Below are positions 1 to 14,618 of a stretch of 64,000 nt of DNA, in pieces (position 1 is the stretch's first letter; the number at the start of each line of letters is the position of its first letter). This stretch comes from Typha latifolia (Eukaryota; Streptophyta; Magnoliopsida; Poales; Typhaceae), in the NCBI GenBank assembly GCA_019914945.1, contig CM034108.1, forward strand, positions 10,976,280-11,040,279, read 5' to 3'. The notes beneath the pieces are model-generated. The model did not search any database. It worked only from the letters and a program-made list of their open reading frames with translations, and was not told the DNA's origin. Position numbers and translations under genes: made by a program.

Positions 1-839
1 CTATTTTATACATGCAACGAGATCTTTTGACCAATTAAACCTTCATATGATGTATTAATAAAACTTGGAAATGGAAAAGAAGAAGCCCATGTCAGTCAAA
101 GACTATATATACTAGGTGAATTACTGATCATTAACCAGAGGTAGTGGTTTCTCAGTAGATTCGAGAAATGAGGAGTTGAAATATTGCAGGATGATATTTT
201 AAAATAAATCCAAATAGCTGCTCGTTATAATGTGGATAAAAGTATTGTGATAATTATAAGAATAAGTATATTTGACACACCAGTTGGTTCCTTGTATGAT
301 ATTCCTATGTGATTAACTTGTTAATTAGAAGGTCAATACCGTATAGTGATGTACTAAGAGGCACACTAGTTTGCCATGCCACAAGCAGTTAGAATCATTT
401 CATATTTCAGTAAGTCAGATTAAGATCATCATACTTCATTTACTTAAGTGGAAGTTAACAGATTATAATGACACTTTAAATAAGATAATCCCACTTGATT
501 TAGTAATATGGATTTAGAATTTTAGATGGTCGTTAAGGTTTTTAAGAAAAGAATAAGATTGAAGAGAAAGCTTGCAGCCTTTGACCCAAGCACATGTTTT
601 TCTTCCGTTGGATTAGGTGGCTATCTTGCTGGATTAAGACGGAATAGAGTTGGATTTAGATGAGGTCAAATTCTAACTAATACCAACATGATCAATTATT
701 AATCAAGTTGAAATATATATTAAATATGAATGCAAATCGTTTATCTGCTATTAAACGGACCAATTAAAGGTCACCAAATTTTGCGGTGTTGTTTTCTAGC
801 TCAATTCTACAAATCGTTCAAATTGTGTTTGAATGTCTA

Positions 840-2430
840 AGGAGCGTTTGCATTTACCGAGAATTATAAAAGAGCATCCTAATGCACTCAGGCAGTCGTT
901 CGAATGCCCCACGGAGTTTTTCTTTCGTAAGTCAATCCTATAAATACCTTTAAGATGGGTTTAGGGCAAACTAATCAACAGGCTTTTGAAAAAAAAAAAA
1001 CATACCTATTGTATTTGGAGAGATTGAAGGCTTGAAAATAATTATATTTTGCATATCTACTAGTGGATTGAAGATTCACATTGCCCGTGGAAATAGGCAT
1101 ATCGTCAAACCATGTAAATCTTGTCTCTTATTTTCTCTTCTTTGCGGTTTGCAAATATTTGGGGTTCTTACCTGCGATTGTCTTAGATGATTATTGTTCT
1201 CTACTTCTAACATTGTAATTGAGTTTGCCTAAATTGGTTACCATTAGCTTTGCTAATATTTGGTTAATACCATCTATTGCTATTCTATTTGTTCTTGTAT
1301 TGGGTTAGGGATTTCTTTCGCTTCCGTACCTATTGATTGCACAAGAAGTGGTATCAGAGTCGAAGGTTTAAACTTGGATTTGGAGATAACATTAGATTTG
1401 GTATATTGATTTGCAAAAAATGTCGAAATCATCCAAATCTAGGAAAGTTGTTTTAAATGCAAAATTTAAAGTAGAGATGGCAATATAAAGTAACGAACAT
1501 TTTGTTTCAACAAAAATTGGACATTACATTAGAAGAGAAACCTAAAGAAATCATGGACAAAGAATGGAGAAAATGAACCAACAAGCTTGTAGCACCTTTC
1601 GGTTGTGTTTAGGAAAGGACCAAAAGTATTTTGGTATGAAGGAAAATCCAGTAAAAAATTTGTAAAAGAAATTGGAGATAAATTCATAACAAAGAGTATT
1701 AAATATTGACTCTATTTGAAGAAGAAGTTCTTCCGTTTTCAGTACAAAGTTGAAATGCCTATGACCGAGTATTTGAATTCCTTCAATAAATTACTTGCTG
1801 ATTTGCAAAATATAAATGTTGAGATCTTAGATAAAGATAAAACGTTGGTACTCTTGAATTCATTGCTAAATACCTATAACCACCTCACTACTACTTTGCT
1901 ATATAAAAAGACTATATTTATTATGATGATGTTGCAAATGCATTGATCAATAATGAATATTGAAAATTAGATAAACAAGCAGCTAATAAGTTATCATTAG
2001 ATGCATTGACAGTGAGGGGTAGATCGAAGAACAGAAAATATGTGAAGAGAGGCAGATCTCTTTCAAAGACAATGAGTGCATCTTCAGATAGAAAATACCC
2101 GCAAAAGACCAATGTTTCTATTATTGCAATAAAAGGGTATTGAAAAAAGGATCGTTCCATATTGAAGAGCAATGAGAAGAAACCACAAAAAGCAAATATG
2201 ACACATTTGGATGATGAGGATTCAGAGAGTTCATTAATAGGTTTAGCTCATACTTATGACACGGATGAATAGATTTTTAGATTCTGAGTGCATATATCAT
2301 ATATGTCCTAATTGGAATTGGTTTTCTATTTTTGAGAAATCTCATGTAGGGTTGTATTCATAGCCAATGACGGCCCTTCTAGAATGAAAGGCATTAGCAC
2401 AAACCGCCTAAAGCTTCATGATGGATTAGT
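840..2430 (+). mobile_element. Degenerate Ty1/Copia retrotransposon, 5' part only
   Basis: A primer-binding site for initiator methionine tRNA (TGGTATCAGAG) lies at 1349-1359. It is preceded by LTR-like sequence with a TATA box near 938. Downstream, translated pieces match Copia gag, with the signature LLNSLLNTYNHLTTTLLYKK ending near 1911. A broken zinc knuckle lies near 2110-2150, and the start of the protease follows near 2283 (DSECIYHICPN where the family has DSGCSYHICPN). Several stops and frameshifts interrupt it, so it is dead. The pol homology stops at about 2430, exactly where CRK ectodomain homology begins. The 5' LTR border is not resolved. Confidence 0.75.
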
Positions 2431-3325
2431 GGAGGCGATGACAAGTCTTTGTCTATGGTAACATTGTAGAACGGATACTAGTCATACCAAATAATACAAT
2501 TGATTGCATACATGTTGGGAATGAATTACCAGATTGCTAAAATGCAAGAGAGTCAGCAAAATAGAGCACACACAAAATTTACATGGTTCACCTAAATTAA
2601 GCTACATCCACGAGTTGCTGCAAATCTTTCACTATGGGAAATTACAAGTGTTTACAAACACTCTTGTCTCACAAACTCACAAAACCCAATTTTCACCCTT
2701 GAAATATTTTATTTCTCAATTTTCTCTCCTTCTAGCTTATTATTGCTAAGAGCTTCTTTTTTTTCGAGATCAAACTCTCTCTCTCTCTCTCTATTATGTA
2801 GAGACTAAGATAATGAGTCTATTTATAGGGCCACAACAAGACTTCCTAAATTTCAACAATTTCACTTGCAAACTTTGATATGTTCTCCTCAAATCTTGGT
2901 TGTTTATTTTGACCGAGTGTGTTTTTCTTCACAATACACTCTTGCAACATGTTAAAATCTGATTGCTGTACACCTTAGGGCACTAGTAGCATTCTTCATT
3001 TGACAGATCCCTCGTGCACTGTATTAGTCCATATATCTTATTAAAGCTAGTATAGTTCATCACTCCGGTTGTAAGCATTCGCGGTGAGACGCCATAAACT
3101 GCCTTGTTAATAAGAGAGTCTATCAAATTGCCTAATTTCTCGTTGAATAATTCCAACTGCATAGCGTTCGATATGCTTGTCCAATAGTAATAATAAGCTC
3201 TTCTATCTACTGTGCCGAAGAAGTACTTGTCGGAGTAGCAAAGGAAGCAGTAGTCATGCCATATCTCCAAGGACATGCCGCTAGGGCATACTTGAAGGAT
3301 CTCTGTTACGACGGTGTTTTCCAGC
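2430..3325 (-). pseudogene. CRK ectodomain fragment (DUF26), interrupted by an LTR
   Basis: Read on the minus strand, this matches the second half of CRK1 exon 1 (about 6710-7160). It keeps the segment around HDYCFLCYSDKYFFG, the following DUF26 domain and the C-terminal part ending at GGGcgatg-type linker sequence. The largest open piece covers 2983-3276. Between 2510 and 2947 a foreign 437-bp sequence splits the homology. No signal peptide, transmembrane or kinase exon is attached, and homology ends near 3325. It is a pseudogene left by local duplication of a CRK1-like gene. Confidence 0.75.
2513..2949 (+). mobile_element. Solo LTR-like insertion inside the CRK fragment
   Basis: This 437-bp block begins TGTTG and ends CAACA, giving perfect 5-bp inverted ends. 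It has a TATA-like stretch (ctatttatagg) near 2819 and no coding sequence. The heptamer acatgtt occurs at 2510-2516 and again at 2947-2953, so the exact ends and the target duplication are ambiguous by a few bases. It contains the widespread plant LTR-style phrase around atggttcacctaa. The size and ends fit a Copia-type solo LTR or a TRIM. Confidence 0.6.
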
Positions 3326-4559
3326 CAATCTTAATTATAACAATAACAAGCTGCCTACTAACAATAATTCAGAGGATACAAACAGGATTAAATTTAAGCA
3401 CTCTTAATTATAATTTAATGAGAGTTTTCCAGCCAATCACCTTCTTTACGTTTGCCAAACAATCACTCTATTTTTTGTACTAGAGTAGACTTAGATTTGG
3501 ATTAATGTTTGACACTTTTGTAGCTGGATATTTCTTGCATCTTTTTATGAATTTATAATTCAAAACCTATCCAACATTTACATCTTGAGCCTCATACATG
3601 TTTTGAACTTTATTCTGAAAAAAGAATTCTTTGATATAGAAAATAATGAAAAATAGAATACCTCAAAGGAAGAATCTATTTCGATGTACATCATGAGGAT
3701 GAATTGTGTATTTTGTTACTAATCATATTCTCTTGACTCTTAGATATTTTCTCTTTTAAGTTGAGATAAGAATGGATTTTTTACATGCGCATCCTAAAAG
3801 TGTTATAAAGCACGTTAAAACGCATTATAATTACGCCGAAAAAATATGCTTATATATATATATATATATAAAGATTGTGGAAAGGTTTTTGTAAGATCAT
3901 ACAAGTACAATTAAGATATGAGAGTTGAAAACCTTGTTATCTTTTTGGACTATTGAAAATAATCACTATTTAATGCATAGGCATAATCTGATTAGATAAT
4001 TAATATGTACGCTAATCATGGATAATATAGTATAGACTAATCTCTTAGAGAATAAATTAGACTAATAAGAGATATAATTAAACAATAGCAAAAGAAATTA
4101 AAGAGAACTAGAAGTGTTTTGGCTTGTGAGGCATGACATTCATCCCTCTCATCACTGAGTGGTTTGCCATGGAGCTTCCAAAACCCAACCAAACCGTAGT
4201 ACCTCTATTATCCAGTGAAAACTCATGCTCCTCATATTGATATATGATTAAAATAGAAATGTCAAAGGGTTTAAAATAGAGAAAGAGATATAGAAGTGAG
4301 GAAAGGGAGAAACCAAAGAAGTTGCAGCCGTTCTCATTTAATACAAAAGAGGAGGTTATGCCGCCTCTTGCAAAATTGTGGGACGTTACGCCACTATTAT
4401 AGAGGTAGTTGAGATTTTTCATCCCGTTTTATTCTTCATTTTTAAATTTTATAAATCTAAATTTAAATTTAAATCCAACATTCTTTTCTTTTGTTTGATA
4501 AAGAACTCAGGCAAACTCATCATTTGTTTTATTTCAGAGAAGGTCTCATAGCTGCACAA
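3326..4559. other. Gene-poor AT-rich spacer
   Basis: No recognisable gene. It holds a (TA)n microsatellite at about 3850-3870. A 104-codon open frame on the minus strand (4108-4422) resembles no family I know; its codon use is unremarkable, so I do not call it a gene. The last part is the 3' flank of CRK1. Confidence 0.6.
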
Positions 4560-7508
<2,949 letters not shown>

Positions 7509-7657
7509 GCGATCCGAAGAGATAAGAGGTGTTGGGACAAATGAAAGACTTCAGTCTTCTCATATACTTCAAATTGCATATTATTTATGTAGACTTATAA
7601 GCTTATAAGCGGCCCATAAATTTAGTATATTATTCTTCATCACTTGTCATGATTCAG

Positions 7658-7735
7658 TGTTGACTGGTCTCACGCTGCATTTCTTGCTTTCTAAAGGTTA
7701 ACATTGTTGACCACTCTCACGCTGCATTTCATGCT
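7658..7735 (-). promoter_or_regulatory. Two 31-bp direct repeats, each with a W-box core, upstream of CRK1
   Basis: Near-identical units at 7658-7688 and 7705-7735 each begin TGTTGAC and continue with ctcacgctgcattt. They lie about 150-230 bp upstream of the CRK1 ATG. TTGAC is the core bound by WRKY factors. Function is inferred from position and motif only. Confidence 0.4.
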
Positions 7736-7759
7736 CTCATTATTCACGCCGATGACCGG

Positions 7760-9029
7760 TAGGAGAGGCAGAAATTGATCTAACTCGATAACTCAAACAC
7801 ATTAATTCGGCTCATAATTGAGTTTAGATTTAATTTAATCAGATTTGAGTCTAAACGAGTCAACTCGCCTAAATAATAATCGGGTTGCGTTCAAATTTAT
7901 ACCATTAACCCGTGTTGACCCGTTTAAATATACGGGTCGAGTCGAGTAACCTCATCAACCTGCCAACCTGATATATATATATATAACCAAAGTCTAAGTC
8001 TAACTCACTCACAACTTACTCTCTCCAAATGCCGCTGCTCACAGCCTCCCACCTTAGATTTCATCTTCTACCTAGCTTTCCCTCACATCCATTGCTCTTG
8101 ACACCGGCCTCAAATAGTCTATGCCGACCTCAACTCCTAGTCTAATCTCCCACTCCCTCCCTTAGTCTCTTGTGCCGCCGCCATCACTGACCCACTTCTA
8201 GGGTTTCAAGAGCTCCTCAACTCATCAAACTCCATCCATCTTCCCCTCTTCAAGCTGGAGATCCCTCTGGTCCTCTTGACCTCCCCCTATTGACCAGTCA
8301 TATTATCCCGTGTCGCACAATGCCAAAAGAACCACTTAATTGTGAGTTTACACGAAATTATCTCTCCAATTTTTTTCTCAGATCCAACTTTTTTTACACA
8401 TGTCCCACGTCTTAAAATTAAATACTAGGTAAGTGAGAAATCCCCAACTGGGATAGAAACTTTTAAATATCAGCTATTTACATAAAAAAAAAAAATCACT
8501 AGACCTTTCATAAAAACCACTTTCTAGTTAAATGTCATTCACATATAAATTGCTAATTAATTCAATGATTTACGAATTTTCTAATCTCTTTCAACTTTTC
8601 ATCGACTTATATTAAAAAATTATTGCCCTGTCAGCAATTTCTAACACACTCAGTCTTAAATTACACACATTAAAAAAAAAATTGCTAAGTATACAACATG
8701 AATTTATACACATGGTAAGAAATTACATAACCTTAAAAAATTCTATATAGTTAACCTGCAACCTAAACCCCTTCAATACATTTTTTGCCGAGTCATACGT
8801 CAATTCCACACCACTCATTTCTTTGTATCCAAGTTGCAAGGCTACAGTCAATGGTATCCAGCATTAAGCCAATTTTATTTCTGCAGCACGTCAGCACGTC
8901 ATTGCTGGTGCATTCAGCATCCAAGTTGGTACCTCTCTTCAGATTAAATTTGCTTGAACCTACACACAAACATTTGGACCACTATGTGAAAAAACACCTA
9001 GACACACGTATGTATTTAAACACTAGGCA
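7760..9029. other. Intergenic sequence with repeat remnants, no gene
   Basis: About 7790-7980 is a repetitive sequence of the gggtcgagtcgagt type that recurs in looser form near 18550-18930 and 22560-22830. At 7972-7984 there is a short TA tract. Pyrimidine-rich sequence at 8000-8300 looks coding-like in places but has no sustained frame. I see no gene. Confidence 0.5.
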
Positions 9030-9975
9030 ATGATCTCGCTCGTTCGCTTAAGTAAAAGTCGAAAGAAATATTAAAAACGAAAGCAGATATGAACACAGAT
9101 TTTAATATGGAAAAACCTAAACAGGAAAAAACCACGAATCCAAACTTAGATCAAAATCAATCACTAGAATAGTAGCAGTTACAAGACTGACTCACAAAAC
9201 AACCCGTCGATCCAAACGATTTTGTTCCTCTAAGTCTTGCTCGCTAGAAACCACGATTCACTGCTTCTCGTGATTGAAATCCAACCTCAGTAGACCTCGA
9301 GATTGATCTTTCGTCTAGATAGCCCTTAAGACGAAAGATTAAGATTTGTAGATGAGAAGGACCTTATTAGTTGAAGAAACGATGTAGCCTCCAAAAGCCC
9401 CCTTCAATAATGCTTCTTCAACCACCTTTAGTTAAGGCATCACAATACTTATATATGATCTCCAAGATAGAGTCAAATCCAAGTCTTATCCGTACTCACG
9501 AAAATCTAATAAATTGCAAACTTCATAGGTGCGTTCGAACGTGGCCTGGGTGCGTTCGAACAGCCTAACTTGATCTCAGGTGCGTTCGAACGGGTCCAAG
9601 TGCGTTCAAACGCGACAGCTTGAATTCTTCAGGTTGCGTTCGAACGCGTTTGTGAACGCTGCTCTCGGTCTGTGTGAACGCAGTACCCGCGTTCGAATGC
9701 GTTTGTGAACGTAGCTCTCGGTTTGTGTGAACGCAGTACCCGCGTTCGAACGTGTTTGTGAATGCAGCTCTCGGTCTGTGTAAATGCAGTACTCGCGTTC
9801 GAACGCGTTTGTGAACGCACCGCGTTCGAACGTGTTTGTGAACGCGGTGTGAACTCAACAGCTTTTCTCCAATAATCTTGCAATTCTTCAAACTAGAGAT
9901 ATTCTAGACTTATATAAAACTCATATACATGTAAAAATACACTTAGAATATTTTGTACACAATTGCCAACAATTA
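9030..9975 (-). mobile_element. Probable LTR (solo or truncated), minus orientation
   Basis: Read on the minus strand the block starts TGTTGGCAAT at 9972, a typical LTR start. It runs through the palindromic repeat array and ends near 9030, after a segment of the ggtttttcc-atattaaaatc type common at the 3' end of Copia LTRs. No primer-binding site or coding region follows. The right boundary is clear; the left boundary is approximate. Confidence 0.45.
9529..9848. repeat. Tandem array built on the palindrome GCGTTCGAACGC
   Basis: About nine copies of GCGTTCGAAC or one-base variants occur here. The right half is an ordered array: 53-bp units at 9636-9688, 9689-9741 and 9742-9794, then two 27-bp partial units at 9795-9821 and 9822-9848. 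Within each full unit the motif is followed by gtttgtgaacgc, then ctcggtctgtgtgaacgcag. The core GCGTTCGAACGC is a perfect 12-bp palindrome. Related single motifs occur near 892 and 23540-23600. The array sits inside the LTR-like block. Confidence 0.85.
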
Positions 9976-12900
9976 AAAATATAACACTATGTATTTTTAA
10001 CCAAATTAGATTTATTTTAAAATTTATTTCCAAAATAGATAACACTTAAATTTAAATATTAAAAGAAGTCTATTTTACTGTAGTTATAAATAAAATATTT
10101 AATCATTAAGTATTTTAATAAATGCTTAATATTTAAGTATTTTCTTTAAGCAGTGACCATCCTAGACTAAGGAATATGAAGTATTATCTAAAACGTTTTA
10201 ATAAAAACGCTGATAAAACTAGTATTTTATTTTAAAAAATACTGATTTTATTAGCATTTTGAGTAATACGCTTACCGTCAACAACAGACTACTAGTTGCA
10301 TTACAGTTGAATTTCCAAGATGCATAAAATAAGAATCATAAGATTGAAGTTGAAGACAAGTAACTTAAATTATAAAATGGTCATTTGAGAATCCAAAGCA
10401 TAAGTTGAAGAGAATAACTTGAAAAAGTAAACTAGCAATGACATAAGCTACATTGCATGAGGAATTAAATTGTAGCTCATGAAATGCAGAAAAGATATTT
10501 ATAGGGTCTAGCCGAAGCCCTGTGAAGTCCTTGCACATTTTGCTCCCTACAAATTATAGATTTCATTTTTCATAGGGCATGTACAACATAAACTTGTTGA
10601 ATAACTTACATTTACTAAGACACTTAGAGACAGACACAAGAAGTAGAAATTCATATTATCATTATGAATTCAGCCAGAACTTTGTGTTCTTCATGAACTC
10701 TCATTAAAAAATTGAGCATTTGAGCACGCAAAATCAAACCTTGTTAATTCACATGTGTAGAATTTGTCAAACGATAAGGATCTCTACAACAAAGAGGAAG
10801 TAAGGGAGAATGGTATGTGAGAATCTCTCATTCTATCTACTATTATTAAACATAACTAACCTTATTTTAGTAATGGATTGAATAATTTATGAGTTGGAAG
10901 AGGTTTTACCTAGTGGCTGGCGAGGATGCAATATGACCAGTGGATAGGCTGCGACCGATGAGGATGCAGTTCGACCGATAGATAGGCTACGCCCAGATAA
11001 TCCTATGATCGATGGGCAGTACGTGCTGTGATTGAGATGAAGGGAACAAAAGGGAGAAGTGCTTAGATTGGAGAAATTGAAAAATGAGTGAGGAAAGGGA
11101 AAGAGGAATATTTGCCTATAAAGAGAGATAGATGACAAATAGCTCCGATTGACAAGGGCTATAACCGACGAGGTTTGCGACCGACAAGGGATGCGACTAG
11201 TGAGGGCTGAGATTCACTAGGGCTGCAGTCAATGGCTAAGTTGCAGAATTGTTGAAGAGGAAGAAGAATTAATTGGGAATTCAAGACTAATTTGGGATAT
11301 AAGTATTGGTTGCCGCTACGCGTGCAATACAATTAATCTGGATCGATTAATTTCTAAATTAATTGAACGATTGAGATTAATTCTAAATTAGATTTAGAAA
11401 TTGTGGTTTTTCCAATCTCACAATAAATACTTTGTATGACTTTAGTTATTTAAATATCTCCCACCGGAGGTTCCCCTTTTGTCAAGTAAGTTTAATTAAA
11501 AATTGGTTAATTAATTTGCTTTTCCTCAAGCTTTTCTCTTCCTTGCAGTTTTGCCAAAAATCCGGCCGATGGTTGGCCTCGTGCCTCGTCGCACTGGTTT
11601 GACGGGCTGCTTTCCCTGGCTATTCTCTCTCTAAGTACCCCTAATGGGTACCATGAGCTCTCGAGGGAGGCTACACACTATAGCCTCCTATTTCTTTTAT
11701 TGGGGGCTATTTTTTTGCTGGTTTGGTTACCTAACCAGTGGGTTAGCTTCCATTTTGCAAGGAGTTGTTGTGGGTCCCAAATTTGAGTCCTTGCATTCAG
11801 AGTTGCTTACAGCCTTTCGCCTTAGACATTGGTCTTGGCGAGGACGGTTTTCACATCGATCGCCCTTAATGGTTGCCCTTGGCTACCTTCTACTTACCGA
11901 GGGGAAAGTACTGATAAGATCAGTTGAGACTATTAGCTATTAGGACCATCGGTGGCTCCCCCACCCCCACAAGCAAATGGTTTGGTTGGTTGTGGGTGGT
12001 CGTTAGCTCCTTTGTCAACCAGTCGGCACCATGGGTGCCTTCCTCGATTGATAGGGTGTCACCTAGCATGTAGGCCCAGCTGCCAGCAATAGTGCTCGCT
12101 GGTCGCCCCTTCCATCCTCCTCAGCTAGGCTGGGTTAAGGAGGAGGGGTGGTTGGATGGGCCAAGCCCTACCTAGGTGGGTTGGGGCCTAGCTTTGGGTT
12201 GCTTGGGGCGGGCTGCAACCTAGCCCGAGTTATTGGCTAGGTTAGGCTACCAACCTAATCTAGCATGTGGTGGGCTGGGTTGCATGCGACCTAACGTAGG
12301 TAAGTGGTAGGTTGGATTGCTGCCTAGCCTAAATTATTTGTTGGTCGGGCTGTGGCCCATCCAATGTTAGTTGTGGATTAGACTGCAATCCAACCCAAGT
12401 AGCTTTTTGGTTAGTTTGGGCTCAAGGTCCAACCTCGGTAGGTTAGTGTTATGGCCTTTGAGTTAGTGGCAGCCCATCATATATTTTTATGGGTATATTA
12501 TATATATATATATATAAATCAACATTAGAGGGGCATTTAAGTAAACGAAATTTATGTGCAAAAAAATATTAGAAGACTTAAAATAGTAAAAAAGAAAGAA
12601 AAAGAAAACTCCTAAATCGTCTATGCGAGCGAATGTGAACATTCTAAAATCATCATGATCTGTAGAATGATTTCCGTTGATGTCAAAGTTGACTATCATC
12701 TAGACATGATCATTAAGCCCGACCTGCCCAAACTCAGCCCAAGCTCGATTTAGGCTCGGCCGAACCCGAGCCCGATATGATAGTAGGCGACATGAGCTAA
12801 GCCTTTGCCCGCCCAGCTTGGCCCGAAAGCTCAATCCACTACTCTCATTTATAGCCCAATCTACTATTCTCATTTATAGCCCAACTCATAATGCATACAT

Positions 12901-13318
12901 ATTCATATAATTATTTTAGTCCGATATTGGATATTTAGTAAACTATATATCAATATATAAATATGTTTCCATGAAAGATAACTAAAATATCTTCATATAA
13001 GCCCATTAAACTCGGCCCAATAAAATATAATATTTTTTATATTTAACCTATTATGTTAAAGCTATTATACTCAACCTAAACCCAATACCTAATGGGCAGT
13101 AACGGGATAGAATATTCTAGCTCGGCCCGAGTGATTGGTGGGCCGGACCGTAAACAAATATTTAAGCTCAGTCAGCCTGAAAAGGTCGGCCAGAACTAGG
13201 TCCGGTTCGCTCGATGATCACATATGCCATCACCTCCCCCGTTCTCTTACAACTGCAATGTTAATATTAGTATTATTTTATATAGATCTTTTTAGGCTAA
13301 TGTTTATGGGTAGAATTA
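9976..13318. other. Long repeat-rich intergenic region, no supported gene
   Basis: 9976-10880 is AT-rich with no gene. 10900-11230 has a loosely repeated gaccgatgagg phrase. 11280-12480 is a GC-richer stretch with many gggttgggct-like repeats; its longest frame (11644-11943) has no family resemblance. A TA tract lies at 12498-12517. 12700-13180 is rich in gcccgagcccg and belongs to a common low-complexity plant repeat type. All of this looks like decayed transposon sequence. Confidence 0.5.
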
Positions 13319-13711
13319 GAGTTTTTGACCAAACTAGACCCCTTCTTATTTTATTTTTATCAAAAATGTCCCTAAAATTTATTATCAACATGAGGTCTAA
13401 TTCACTCTAGCCATAACAAAAATATTAAACTAATCAACTTTTTTAAAATACTAATCCGTTCAGTATTTTTATCGCTAGATAATTTTTACCTTAATTACTG
13501 AAATATTAAGTTAAAAAAAATGTATATAATAAAACGCTGATAAGTTCAGTGTTTTAGGACCTGACAATGCTTAGGGATGAAATACTAATTAGTTCAGCAT
13601 TTCTATTAAAGTTATATTAAATATTAAACACTATTTAATAATAAGTTTAAGTAGTACTCCATTTGGATAAAGAAAAAGTGGAACATGCGAAGACATTTTG
13701 GTCAAAAACTC
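13319..13711. mobile_element. MITE-like element with 15-bp terminal inverted repeats
   Basis: GAGTTTTTGACCAAA at 13319-13333 is repeated perfectly as its reverse complement at 13697-13711, bounding 393 bp. The interior is AT-rich and non-coding, with several copies of an aaaacgctgataagttcag-like phrase. Related phrases occur at about 10190-10270 without visible ends. No clear target-site duplication was found, so the class is not assigned. Confidence 0.55.
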
Positions 13712-14618
13712 AACGTCACGATTCGCTCTCCATGAAGCATAACTAACTAGTAACTACTAACTAGTTCATTTTCTATCCACTAAGGGTATTTTGATATTTT
13801 ACAATAAAATCTTACTAATTCTTAATATAATTTTACTATTCTCCTTCACATCATATTCAACTTTATATCACATCGAATATAATTAAATACTATACAAATT
13901 TATAATTAAATATTATAATAGTTTATATTAGTATAATTTTTCTTATAAAGTATCGTAAATAAGTATAGCTATACTAGTATAAAAGTTACTCTTCACTTTA
14001 CATATAAGATGATGAAGTAGAATTACGAATCTCATAAAGTAGTATCCCATGGTTGTTACTAGTGCTCATATGTTGTTTGTTTTTATATACACTTAGTTTT
14101 ATTGGACGTCAAAACATAATTTTTTAACCTTCCATGGGAAGGAAGTAATGTAAAATATGTGTAAATGATATTATAATTTAAAGAGAAATATGATACTCAT
14201 ATGAATACAGCGTCTTAAAATACATCAATCCTCCAAATTCGGAATGCTAATACAAAATCTAACCTAAAAAATGCTTGTTGGGCTCTTATCAAACTATATA
14301 CATTTCATTGGTGTTTCAAATTCATATAAAACAGTGTTAAAAAAAAAATCTTAGGCATCTTGTATGGAGTAATTTATATGTGCTCATTATAAATAATGTT
14401 TATAAGATATATTTCAACAATTGAACTTAAATGTATAAGTGAAGAGACTGTATATGTAAGGGATTAGTCCTGTATGGTTGTGGTCATTGGCACAAACTCA
14501 TCTTTTATTCTTTTGGATAATCCAGTATACACTATTTTACCAAAATATATTCACCTTTTTTCTGCCATCCAATATAGTTTGTCAATCTTGACATTCAAAA
14601 CAACAATTTGAATTAATA
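13712..14618. other. AT-rich spacer and 3' flank of CRK2
   Basis: No open frame of note. 14380-14618 shares sequence with 23930-24138, the 3' flank of the minus-strand CRK fragment, which shows that both derive from one ancestral gene end. Confidence 0.6.

Noticed and set aside
4108..4422. 104-codon minus-strand frame downstream of CRK1
   Set aside because: No domain, signal or homology that I recognise; chance is plausible at this length in AT-rich sequence.
9636..9848. CRISPR-like regular repeats
   Set aside because: The units are directly tandem with repeated spacers, in a plant LTR context, so this is not a CRISPR array.
9565..9891. Two overlapping minus-strand frames of 84-108 codons with repeated RVRT/RSNA phrases
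   Set aside because: They are translations of the 53-bp tandem repeat, not a protein gene.
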